Assembly: GCA_038748365.1 (NCBI GenBank) | Contig: JBCDIZ010000003.1 | Coordinates: 124,001 to 188,000, forward strand | Direction of reading: 5' to 3' | Length of the DNA stretch: 64,000 bases | From: Alterisphingorhabdus sp038748365 | Lineage (GTDB): Bacteria; Pseudomonadota; Alphaproteobacteria; Sphingomonadales; Sphingomonadaceae | Shown here: one piece after another, positions 1 to 7,407 of the stretch | Position numbering within the stretch: position 1 is the first letter of the stretch | Layout of the letters: the number at the start of each line of letters is the position of its first letter | Made by a program: the position numbers and the translations under genes | Notes under the pieces: generated by a model | What the model was told of the DNA's origin: nothing | The model's input: the letters and a program-made list of their open reading frames with translations, nothing else | Database searches by the model: none

Positions 1-2
1 CC

Positions 3-353
3 TATGTTGAACAGGCTTTATGGGTCGACCGGCCGACGCGGCTGTTCCAATCATTGCTGATGGAGACAGTACGAACCCGTACAGACCGACTGGTCTTGCC
101 AATTGAGGATGCGCAGAGCCGTGAGGGAACCATCCTTTCCGGTGAACTGGTCAATTTCGGCTATGACGCGCGCACCGGCGAAGCTGTCGTCACCTATGAC
201 GCGGTGCGGCGCGAGCGCTCCGGCGAGGTCAGCACCCGTCGCTTTGAGGAACGCGAACCCGTCGGCAATGTCGAAGCCGCAATAGTCGGACAGGCAATCA
301 ACAGCGCCGCCAACCGCGCCACCATCGCTATCGCCGACTGGATTGGCAACTAA
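3..353 (+). CDS. ABC-type transport auxiliary lipoprotein, 3' part (partial)
   Basis: The reading frame is open from base 3, so the gene begins before the window and only its C-terminal ~116 residues are present. It matches the end of the ABC_trans_aux (PqiC/DUF330-like) family. An aromatic and acidic stretch (ALWVDRP) precedes a helix, then comes a beta-rich segment with a conserved GEAVVTYDA strand. In this family the protein is an outer-membrane lipoprotein that works with an MlaD-like substrate-binding protein and an ABC transporter in lipid traffic. A TTG at 54 could open a shorter frame, but the homologous sequence continues upstream of it, so that start is rejected. The lipobox and the partner genes lie outside the window. 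Family assignment is from memory of the fold and is moderately sure. Confidence 0.6.
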   Translation, partial: YVEQALWVDRPTRLFQSLLMETVRTRTDRLVLPIEDAQSREGTILSGELVNFGYDARTGEAVVTYDAVRRERSGEVSTRRFEEREPVGNVEAAIVGQAINSAANRATIAIADWIGN

Positions 354-373
354 ATTGAAAAACGGAGTATATT

Positions 374-1501
374 GTGACCAGCCTGTTTGATCCGATCCAG
401 CTGGGCGCGATTACCGCGCCGAACCGCATCATCATGGCGCCCTTGACCCGCTGCCGCGCGACGCAAGGGCATATGCCCAATCCGATACAGGGCGAATATT
501 ATGCCCAGCGTGCAACGGCGGGCCTGATACTCTCTGAAGCCACCGGCATCAGCCAGGAAGGCCTCGGCACCTGTTTCGCCCCCGGCATATGGAGCGATGA
601 ACAGACCGAGGCATGGAAGCCGATTGTCGAGCAGGTGCATGAAGCAGGCGGACGCATATTCTGCCAGCTCTGGCATATGGGGAGGCTTGTCCATCCGGAT
701 TTCAATGCGGGCGAGGCTCCGATCTCCTCCTCCGCCACCACTGGTCCCGGCAATACCCGCACCTATGAGGGCAAGAAGCCCTATGAAGAGGCGCGACCGT
801 TGGAACTATCGGAAATTCCGCGGCTGCTCGATGATTATGCCAATGCAGCGGAAAATGCCAAGCGCGCTGGTTTTGATGGGGTGCAGCTGCACAGCGCCAA
901 TGGCTATCTGATCGACCAGTTTATCCGTTCAGGCACAAACCATCGCGAGGATGACTATGGCGGCCCGATTGCCAATCGCATCCGCCTGCTCGGCGAAGTC
1001 ACACAAAGGCTGGTCGATATCTGGGGTAATGATCGGGTTGCAGTGCGCCTCTCCCCTAATGGCGACAGCCAGGGCGCGGATGATGTGACGCCTAACGAGA
1101 CCTTCAGTGCCGCCGCCAAGCTGCTCAGCGATATCGGCATCGCCTTTCTTGAACTGCGCGAGCCACCGCCCTTTGGTACCTATGGCAATACTGGTGTGCC
1201 CGCAGTCAGCCCGCATATCCGTGAAGTTTTCGATGCGCCGCTGATCCTTAACAGCGATTATGACAAGGCGCGTGCCGAAGAAGCTTTGTCCAACGGCAAG
1301 TGCGACGCAATCAGCTTTGGCCGTCCCTTCATCACCAACCCCGATCTGGTCGAAAGGCTGCGCAGCGATGCGCCGCTGAATCCTGCGCTAGGCGGTGATA
1401 CGCCATGGCACTTCACCCCGACATGGTATCTGCAAAGCGCCGAGGGCTATACCGACTATCCGACGCTTGGTCAGACGACCCGGGACAGCAACGCCGCATG
1501 A
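374..1501 (+). CDS. Alkene reductase, old yellow enzyme family
   Basis: This is a 375-residue FMN-dependent ene-reductase (NemA/OYE family), which uses NADPH to reduce activated C=C bonds such as those of enones and maleimides. The whole TIM barrel is present at normal length. The N-terminal FMN motif MAPLTR is at residues 21-26. The substrate-anion-binding His173/Asn176 pair and the proton-donor Tyr178 lie in HSANGYLIDQF. The C-terminal phosphate-binding FGRPFITNPDL segment is also present. The start is GTG at 374 with AACGGAG seven bases upstream. The stop overlaps the start of the next gene by four bases, so the two are translationally coupled. The natural substrate cannot be told from sequence. 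Confidence 0.92.
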   Translation: MTSLFDPIQLGAITAPNRIIMAPLTRCRATQGHMPNPIQGEYYAQRATAGLILSEATGISQEGLGTCFAPGIWSDEQTEAWKPIVEQVHEAGGRIFCQLWHMGRLVHPDFNAGEAPISSSATTGPGNTRTYEGKKPYEEARPLELSEIPRLLDDYANAAENAKRAGFDGVQLHSANGYLIDQFIRSGTNHREDDYGGPIANRIRLLGEVTQRLVDIWGNDRVAVRLSPNGDSQGADDVTPNETFSAAAKLLSDIGIAFLELREPPPFGTYGNTGVPAVSPHIREVFDAPLILNSDYDKARAEEALSNGKCDAISFGRPFITNPDLVERLRSDAPLNPALGGDTPWHFTPTWYLQSAEGYTDYPTLGQTTRDSNAA

Positions 1502-2295
1502 TCGCCGCCGATCAGCCCTGGCTGATCACCTGCATTTTGGCCATCGCCGCGCTTGTCCTGCTGCTCGCCGAGCGGTTGATCGCACGGCGGCGCTTGACCG
1601 ATCCATTGGCAAAACGCTGGCGCACCCATTTGGGGTTTGTCGTCATCAACCTGCCCATTGAACGTGGGGTGCAGGCACTGATGGCAATTCTGCTCTATGG
1701 CGGCATCAGTGCGCTGGGCAATGGTCAGTTCGGACTGTTGCCCTTTCTCGAATTGCCCGTCTGGGCCGAATGGTTACTGGCGGTGCTGCTGCTCGATCTC
1801 GCGGTCTGGGTGCAGCATGTCGTGTTGCACCATGTGCCATGGCTCTGGCGCTTACATAAAGTGCATCATGCCGATCGCGATTTCGACATAACAACTGCGC
1901 TGCGTTTCCATCCGCTCGAGATTGGCCTCTCCATGGCGTATAAGATGCTGGTGGCATTCGTGCTCGGTGTGCCCCTGGGTGCGCTCATCGTATTCGAACT
2001 GTTGCTCTCACTTTTCCCACTATTCAATCACGCTAATATCACTTTACCTAAGGACCTTGACCGAGCTCTACGCTGGCTAGTGGTAACACCCGATATGCAC
2101 CGTATCCACCACAGCACGCTGTCTGAAGAGACCCACAGCAATTACGGCTTCTGCTTTGCCTTATGGGATAGGATATTCGGCACCTATATAGCTGAACCAC
2201 GAGGCGGGCATAAAGCGATGACTATCGGGCTTGATGAGTGGCAAAATGACAAGCCAAGGCGCTTTGGCTGGTCGCTCAAATTGCCATTTCGGTGA
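1498..2295 (+). CDS. Sterol desaturase / fatty acid hydroxylase superfamily membrane protein
   Basis: A 265-residue integral membrane di-iron enzyme of the FA_hydroxylase family. The histidine clusters that bind the two irons are all visible: QHVVLHH at 106-112, HKVHH at 120-124, FHP at 138, NHAN at 178 and HRIHH at 201-205. Hydrophobic helices occupy about residues 10-27, 58-75, 90-108 and 150-175. The start is ATG 1498, which overlaps the reductase stop (ATGA); the frame is open farther upstream but only inside the reductase gene. Family members hydroxylate or desaturate lipids, carotenoids or sterol-like substrates. Coupling to an ene-reductase suggests a shared lipophilic substrate, which is inference. 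Confidence 0.88.
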   Translation: MIAADQPWLITCILAIAALVLLLAERLIARRRLTDPLAKRWRTHLGFVVINLPIERGVQALMAILLYGGISALGNGQFGLLPFLELPVWAEWLLAVLLLDLAVWVQHVVLHHVPWLWRLHKVHHADRDFDITTALRFHPLEIGLSMAYKMLVAFVLGVPLGALIVFELLLSLFPLFNHANITLPKDLDRALRWLVVTPDMHRIHHSTLSEETHSNYGFCFALWDRIFGTYIAEPRGGHKAMTIGLDEWQNDKPRRFGWSLKLPFR

Positions 2296-2303
2296 ATTAT
2301 AAA

Positions 2304-2428
2304 GTTTCATAAAAGCCACAAAGAGAAAAAAGCAAAAAAGGTTTTGGCTGTCGCTGCTTCAAAACTCGCGCGGACAAGGCGTTCGGGAGACCCTTTTATT
2401 CTTTTTCCCTTTTTTGCTTTTATGAAAC
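2304..2428. repeat. Imperfect long inverted repeat, A-rich arms
   Basis: The left arm (from GTTTCATAAAAGC at 2304) and the right arm (ending GCTTTTATGAAAC at 2428) are complementary over about 37 bases with small slips. They enclose a ~50-base GC-richer centre. The element fills most of the 227-base gap between the hydroxylase and MaoC genes. It could fold as a long hairpin and end transcription of the upstream operon, or it could be a dead mobile repeat. The left arm shares the word AGCCACAAAG with the repeat at 45472-45625. Confidence 0.6.
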
Positions 2429-2522
2429 CCTTGGCCCGCGACCATATGGCCACTCGTCTTGTCTATCAGCATACTGCCATGTAACGCTTACGATCAGAAT
2501 TTACCCCATAAAGGAGAGCGCC

Positions 2523-3005
2523 TTGCCCGGCTTGTATTTTGAAGAATTCACCATCGGCCAGACCTTTCAACACGAGCTGCGCCGCACCGTGACCGAGACC
2601 GATAATCTTATGTTCTCCACCATGACACATAACCCGGCGGCGCTGCATCTGGACGAGCAATGGTGTCAGGAAAATAGCGAGTTCGGCACCCGCATCATCA
2701 ATAGCTGTTTCACGCTAGGCCTGATGGTCGGAATCTCGGTCGGCGAGACCACTCTGGGCACGACAGTCGCCAATCTCGGCTGGGATGAAGTGCGCTTTCC
2801 AGCACCCCTTTTTGCTGGAGATACGGTGCGGGTGGAGACCGAAGTACTCGACCTGCGCCCCAGCAAATCACGCCCTGGGCAGGGCATCGTCACCTTTGCC
2901 CATCGCACCTATAATCAGAAGGATGTGCTGGTCGCCAGCTGCAAACGCGCAGCGTTGATGTTGCCCAATCCGGACAAGGCACCAAAAGAAGCGAGCGCCG
3001 CATGA
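2523..3005 (+). CDS. MaoC family dehydratase
   Basis: A 160-residue single hot-dog-fold enzyme of the MaoC/R-hydratase class, acting on enoyl-CoA-type substrates. The hydratase loop is THNPAALHLDE at about residues 35-45; here His36 stands where many R-hydratases carry the catalytic Asp, as in the mesaconyl-CoA-hydratase-like subgroup. The only sensible start is TTG at 2523, because AAGGAGAG lies at ideal distance just upstream and the first in-frame ATG would remove the N-terminal strand. The stop overlaps the CitE-like gene (ATGA). The pairing suggests a hydration plus aldol-cleavage step on a branched C4-C5 acyl-CoA, which is inferred from context. Confidence 0.85.
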   Translation: MPGLYFEEFTIGQTFQHELRRTVTETDNLMFSTMTHNPAALHLDEQWCQENSEFGTRIINSCFTLGLMVGISVGETTLGTTVANLGWDEVRFPAPLFAGDTVRVETEVLDLRPSKSRPGQGIVTFAHRTYNQKDVLVASCKRAALMLPNPDKAPKEASAA

Positions 3006-3901
3006 GCGCTGCCTCAGCCCTTCCTTTGCGGGCGATGCTGTTCGTACCCGGCGATTCCGCTCGCAAGCAGGAGAAATCCCTCACCAGCGGCGCCGATGCG
3101 GTGATTATCGATCTGGAAGACTCGGTAGTGCCCGAAAAGCGCGCGGAGGCACGACGGCTGACCCATGATTTTATCGCCGCGCATAAACATAATGCAGACG
3201 CGCCCGATCTCTGGCTGCGGATCAACCCTCTGGATACCCGCGATGCGATTGATGATCTGGAAACCGTTCTCAATGCCGATCCGGTCGGCATCGTCCTGCC
3301 CAAATGCGCCGGGCCGGAACAAGTGGCCGAGCTTGACCATCTGCTGTTCGAGCGCGAGCGCAAGGCCAATCTGGAAGAAGGCAGCACCGCCATCCTACCC
3401 ATAGTCACCGAAACCCCGGGCGCAGCGATGACGCTGCACCGCTATCTTGAGGGTAAGTTTGCCGGCAAGGCACGGCTCGCGGGCCTGAGCTGGGGCGCAG
3501 AGGATTTAAGCGCCGCCATCGGCGCATCGCGCAAGCGCGAGGCAGATGGATCATGGACCTTCCCTTATCAAATGGTGCGCGCTCAGGTACTGCTCACCGC
3601 GCATGCGCTGGACGTGCAGGCGATTGATACGCTGCACGCCGATTTCCGCGATACCGAAGGGTTGGTCGCCTATGCTGAGGCCGGGCGCAGCGATGGCTTT
3701 TCCGGCATGCTTGCGATCCATCCGGCACAGGTCGAGCCAATCCAGACCGCCTTTACACCAAGCGAAGAAGAGATTACCGAGGCCAAAGCCGTGGTTGCCG
3801 CTTTTGCCGATAATCCGGGCGCAGGCACGGTGTCTTTGGATGGCAAGATGCTCGACAGACCGCATCTCAAACTCGCCGAGAGGATATTGGCGCAACAATA
3901 A
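3002..3901 (+). CDS. HpcH/HpaI aldolase / citrate lyase beta-like (CoA ester lyase)
   Basis: A 299-residue TIM-barrel protein of the CitE-like family, whose members cleave or form beta-hydroxyacyl-CoA thioesters such as malyl-CoA, beta-methylmalyl-CoA and citramalyl-CoA. Family motifs are in order: LFVPGDS near residue 15, IDLEDSV near 37, WLRINP near 72, ETPGA near 138 and GAEDLSAAIG near 163. The Arg and acidic metal ligands typical of the family are therefore present. It is translationally coupled to the MaoC gene. It could be an L-malyl-CoA/beta-methylmalyl-CoA lyase or an acyl-CoA thioesterase-type paralogue; sequence alone does not decide. A composite repeat begins directly after the stop. 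Confidence 0.85.
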   Translation: MSAASALPLRAMLFVPGDSARKQEKSLTSGADAVIIDLEDSVVPEKRAEARRLTHDFIAAHKHNADAPDLWLRINPLDTRDAIDDLETVLNADPVGIVLPKCAGPEQVAELDHLLFERERKANLEEGSTAILPIVTETPGAAMTLHRYLEGKFAGKARLAGLSWGAEDLSAAIGASRKREADGSWTFPYQMVRAQVLLTAHALDVQAIDTLHADFRDTEGLVAYAEAGRSDGFSGMLAIHPAQVEPIQTAFTPSEEEITEAKAVVAAFADNPGAGTVSLDGKMLDRPHLKLAERILAQQ

Positions 3902-4028
3902 ATCCTCCCCGGCACGGGGAGGGGGACCGGCGAAACAGGTGGAGGGGGCGGGCCTCTAGGCGCTACACAAGCGGAGAACCCCTTCCGTCACGCCTTCGGC
4001 GCGCCACCTCCCCGTCCCGGGGAGGAAT
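3902..4028. repeat. Composite intergenic hairpin repeat, copy 1
   Basis: Starts ATCCTCCCCG and ends GGGGAGGAAT. The left half carries CTCCCCGG..CGGGGAGG followed by GGACC..GGTGGAGGGG. The right half carries CCTTCCGTCA..GCCACCTCCCCG..GGGGAGG. The two halves are inverted relatives, so the whole can fold into a large cruciform or hairpin. The same family recurs at 12939, 14444, 29141 and 34721. It follows the CitE-like stop codon directly. Confidence 0.85.
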
Positions 4029-4305
4029 TGCTGTAAAGCAGCGATAAAGCTTGCACTTCCAGCAAAAACCGTCCACATGGCCGCCAGCAGCGCATGTGTC
4101 GCGGTGGAATGAACCATCCGATCATATCGACAGCGTGAACGCCGGGCCTGATCCAATATAAGGTAATCAGCGCAGTAACCGGACCGGTCGATCCTCTATG
4201 CGCTAATGGTTTTCACTTCCCTTTTCACGCGGGACGTCTTTACGCCCGCATCGCCGCGTCCGGCTAATCCTTGACGTGCGCGCTGCCTTTATTTGAAGGT
4301 ATTTT
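4029..4305 (+). promoter_or_regulatory. Long 5' leader of the DEAD-box helicase with a stem-loop
   Basis: This 277-base stretch has no convincing ORF. Near its end is a hairpin (4229-4249): GCGGG, bulged A, CGT, loop CTTT, ACG, CCCGC. The helicase start follows 57 bases later with AAGGT as a weak ribosome site. Long structured leaders are common on cold-induced RNA helicase mRNAs, and that comparison is the basis of the regulatory reading. No clear -35/-10 pair was found. Confidence 0.3.
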
Positions 4306-6117
4306 ATGTCCTATTTTGAACAGCTTGGCCTGGCCGAGCCTATTGTCCGCGCATTGGCCAAAAAAGGCTATGCAGACCCCACACCGATCCAGAAACAGGC
4401 AATCCCAGCGCTGCTGGAAGGCCGCGATCTGTGTGGCATCGCCCAGACAGGAACCGGCAAAACCGCTGCCTTTTCGCTGCCCTCATTACACCATCTGGCG
4501 AGCCAGAATCGCAACCGTCCGTTCAAGGGCTGTCGCATGCTGGTGCTCTCTCCCACGCGCGAACTGGCGGCGCAGATTGCCGAAAATATGCGCGGCTATG
4601 CCCGTAATTTGCGCCTCTCTGTCGAGGCGGTGTTTGGCGGCGTGCCGATCAACCGGCAGATCCGCAAATTGGCCGCAGGCACCGATGTGCTGGTGGCAAC
4701 ACCGGGTCGGTTGCTCGACCTAATCGAACAACGCGCCTTGCAGCTCAATGATGTCGAGATTTTCGTCCTTGATGAAGCCGATCAGATGATGGATCTGGGC
4801 TTTATCGTGCCGCTCAAGCGCATCGACAAGCTGCTGCCCAAACAGCGCCAGAGCCTGTTCTTCTCCGCCACCATGCCCAAGGCGATTGCCGATCTGGGCG
4901 CGCGTTTCCTCAATGACCCTGTGACTGTCGAAGTGACGCCACCTGCCACCACTGCTGAACGGGTGGAACAACATATCACCTATATCAACCAGAAGGAAAA
5001 GCAGGCGCTGCTCACCCTTAAGCTGAGAGAATGGGATGTCGAACGCGCGCTGGTGTTTACCCGCACCAAACATGGGGCCGACCGCGTGGTGCGCCATCTG
5101 GTCGGCGCTGGACTGACCGCAGCCGCTATCCATGGCAATAAAAGCCAAGCGCAGCGCACCACTGCCTTGCAGGGTTTTCGCGATGGTCGGGTGAAAATCC
5201 TTGTCGCCACAGATATTGCCGCGCGCGGCATTGACGTGTCGGGCGTCAGCCATGTGATCAACTATGAAATCCCCAATGTGCCTGAACAATATGTCCACCG
5301 CATTGGCCGCACCGCGCGCGCTGGCGCCGATGGTCAGGCGTTCAGCTTCGCCGCGCCGGATGAAAAGGTCTATATCCGCGACATCCAACGCCTTACCGAT
5401 GTGCGGATGACGCCAATGCCTCTGCCAGAAGGTTTCCTCGAAGCCGCCGCGGCGCTGCCCGGCCCGGCCAAGATGGAAAAAGATCCGGCTCCGCGTGGGC
5501 GTGGCGGACGCAGAGATGCGCGCCGCGATGATCCCCGCGACTCTCGTCGCGATGGCCGTCGTTCAGGAAACCGGCATGGTCGGCCCGCCCGTACCATTAG
5601 TGATCACCGCACAGATCAGGGCGAGAAGCGCAGCAGCTATGACCCAACTGCTTATCGCGAAAAAGATGCTGTCGAGACCCGCGAGCGCGCCCCACGCGGC
5701 GAACGCTCCGGAGCCGGTAGCCGCAGAGATAACCGTCATAGCAATGATGGCAGTCGGGGCAAACCACATGGCCAGAAGCGCAATTTCAATCGCCAGAATG
5801 AAAATGGGCGCAATGACAACCGTCGCGATGAGCCTCAGAGTGATGGTGAGCGTCAACGGCGCGGGTCACCACGACGCGATGATCGCGGTAATGCGGCATC
5901 AGGCGAGCAGCGCAGCAACAATCGCCGCGATGACCAGCGCAAGCCCCATGGGGAACGCAAGCACAATCGCAAACCGGATGGCAAGAAGGTCGGCGGCAAT
6001 AGCGATAAGCCTTATAGAGGTAAAAAACACAATAGCGGCAAATCGAGCGAAAATCGCGGCGGCAACACGCCGATGCGGCGGCGTTCTGGCAGTCATGGGT
6101 CGGGAACGAGGCCGTAG
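4306..6117 (+). CDS. DEAD-box ATP-dependent RNA helicase, RhlE-like, with long basic tail
   Basis: A 603-residue helicase that unwinds structured RNA, probably in ribosome assembly, mRNA decay or cold adaptation. The core occupies residues 1 to about 375 with every motif: Q-motif near 25, AQTGTGKT (I), PTRELAAQI (Ia), TPGRLLD (Ib), DEAD (II), SAT (III), TDIAARGID (V) and HRIGRTARAG (VI). Residues from about 395 to the end form a low-complexity tail dominated by Arg, Asp, Asn, Gly and Lys (RRDARRDDPRDSRRDGRR and similar), presumably an unstructured RNA-binding arm. A 397-residue antisense frame across the 3' end is a composition artefact of this tail. Confidence 0.95.
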   Translation: MSYFEQLGLAEPIVRALAKKGYADPTPIQKQAIPALLEGRDLCGIAQTGTGKTAAFSLPSLHHLASQNRNRPFKGCRMLVLSPTRELAAQIAENMRGYARNLRLSVEAVFGGVPINRQIRKLAAGTDVLVATPGRLLDLIEQRALQLNDVEIFVLDEADQMMDLGFIVPLKRIDKLLPKQRQSLFFSATMPKAIADLGARFLNDPVTVEVTPPATTAERVEQHITYINQKEKQALLTLKLREWDVERALVFTRTKHGADRVVRHLVGAGLTAAAIHGNKSQAQRTTALQGFRDGRVKILVATDIAARGIDVSGVSHVINYEIPNVPEQYVHRIGRTARAGADGQAFSFAAPDEKVYIRDIQRLTDVRMTPMPLPEGFLEAAAALPGPAKMEKDPAPRGRGGRRDARRDDPRDSRRDGRRSGNRHGRPARTISDHRTDQGEKRSSYDPTAYREKDAVETRERAPRGERSGAGSRRDNRHSNDGSRGKPHGQKRNFNRQNENGRNDNRRDEPQSDGERQRRGSPRRDDRGNAASGEQRSNNRRDDQRKPHGERKHNRKPDGKKVGGNSDKPYRGKKHNSGKSSENRGGNTPMRRRSGSHGSGTRP

Positions 6118-6204
6118 CGGTTGAAGAAATAGATTTTTTCTCTCAGATGCTAAAGCTCTGAGAGAATATGCCGTCACTATGTCCAGCAACAAAAAGTGGA
6201 CATA

Positions 6205-7311
6205 ATGACAAAGCACTCTCACTCTCAATTCGACAATGCTGAGCCAAGCGCACCGGGACTGGGCCGACGGGTTATCGAATATTTTGGCTGGAAGGATGCG
6301 CCACCAGAAGAAAAGCCGTTGCGGCTGAAAAAGCTGGAGGCGATCTACGACTTTCTGGACTCTGCGCAATTGGACCCAACGCCTGAAGCCTATCGACTGG
6401 CCTGGGAGTATCTTTATGGTGCTAATCAGAAACTGTGCATGGAGATTGACGCGCTCATGGAAGATCGCGGCACCGTACCTTTGGGTTCGGTATATGAGCT
6501 GACCGCGCAGCATCTGAATATTTTCGACTTTTCTGAACTTACCAAGCTGATCAACAGCGGCACCCAAGTTTTGCGCCAGGGCCATAAGGTGATCGCCGAC
6601 AGTCGCGGTGACAATCGCAACTATAGCAAGGCGTTGAAACAGGAAATGGAGCAGATTGATCAGCCAGCGGGCAGCGATAACCATCTGACAAGGCTGTTCA
6701 GCCTGACCAATGCGATGATCAAGAAATCGCAAGATGCAGAGCGGCAGCTGAAAGAAGCCGAAAGCAACGTCGTCAAAATGCGCAAAAAGCTGGATGATGC
6801 GACACAAAAGGCCGAGACCGATCAGCTCACCGGCCTGCCCAATCGCTGGGCGTTTGAAGATGTTCTGAAAGAAGCAGTGGCACAATCGAAGAAGAATTTT
6901 GAGCCGCTCACGGTCGCGTTTATCGATATTGATCACTTCAAGGTGATTAATGATAGCTATGGTCATGATGTCGGCGACAGGGTGCTGAAGCGCGTCGCAG
7001 GCATATTGAACAGCATGTCGGACGAGCGATGCCATCTGGCGCGCCATGGCGGCGAGGAATTTGTGACGCTGTTCAGCGATAAAACGCCACAACAGGTGTT
7101 CGATATTGTCGATAAAACACGTGACGAGCTGGCGAGCCAGAATTTCACTATCCGTGAGACAGAAGAGCAGATTGGAACGGTCAGCTTCTCCGCCGGTATC
7201 GCCACACTTGGCAGCGATGGCGACCCGCGCGCGATGCTAAGGCGGGCCGACGCGGCGCTATATTATGCCAAGGAAAATGGCCGCAATCAGGTGGTGATTG
7301 ATAAGAGTTGA
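6205..7311 (+). CDS. GGDEF domain diguanylate cyclase
   Basis: A protein of 368 residues (371 if GTG 6196 is used). It makes cyclic di-GMP from two GTP. The C-terminal GGDEF domain begins near residue 205 (TDQLTGLPNR) and carries an intact active-site signature GGEEF. The RxxD inhibitory site expected just upstream is missing: DERC occupies its place, so product inhibition through that site is unlikely. The N-terminal ~180 residues are helical with no membrane segment, and a coiled-coil-like stretch (DAERQLKEAESNVVKMRKKLD) links to the catalytic domain; I do not recognise a named sensor domain. Start choice between GTG 6196 and ATG 6205 is uncertain because no strong ribosome site is present. 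Confidence 0.9.
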   Translation: MTKHSHSQFDNAEPSAPGLGRRVIEYFGWKDAPPEEKPLRLKKLEAIYDFLDSAQLDPTPEAYRLAWEYLYGANQKLCMEIDALMEDRGTVPLGSVYELTAQHLNIFDFSELTKLINSGTQVLRQGHKVIADSRGDNRNYSKALKQEMEQIDQPAGSDNHLTRLFSLTNAMIKKSQDAERQLKEAESNVVKMRKKLDDATQKAETDQLTGLPNRWAFEDVLKEAVAQSKKNFEPLTVAFIDIDHFKVINDSYGHDVGDRVLKRVAGILNSMSDERCHLARHGGEEFVTLFSDKTPQQVFDIVDKTRDELASQNFTIRETEEQIGTVSFSAGIATLGSDGDPRAMLRRADAALYYAKENGRNQVVIDKS

Positions 7312-7328
7312 TCAGGTCTAAGCTCTAT

Positions 7329-7394
7329 CCGTTCGTTTCGAGCGTAGTCGAGAGACGACAAGTAAAGTGTCTCGACTTCGCTCGACACGAACGG
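7329..7394. repeat. Inverted repeat of the TCGAGCGAAGTCGAGAC family, copy 1
   Basis: Arms CCGTTCGTTTCGAGCGTAGTCGAGA and TCTCGACTTCGCTCGACACGAACGG are near-perfect inverted copies around a short centre. The hairpin sits exactly between the convergent GGDEF and purH genes, so it could end transcription from both sides. A second copy is at 55077-55150. Confidence 0.8.
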
Positions 7395-7407
7395 GTTTAT
7401 CGGACAG

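Noticed and set aside
2523..2525. MaoC gene as a pseudogene for lack of ATG
   Set aside because: TTG with a strong AAGGAG site gives a full-length protein, and the coupling to the next gene is intact.
5899..7092. 397-codon antisense frame across the helicase tail and GGDEF gene
   Set aside because: It is the mirror of a biased Arg/Asp/Asn coding tail and of a well-supported GGDEF gene; its translation has no family features and no ribosome site.
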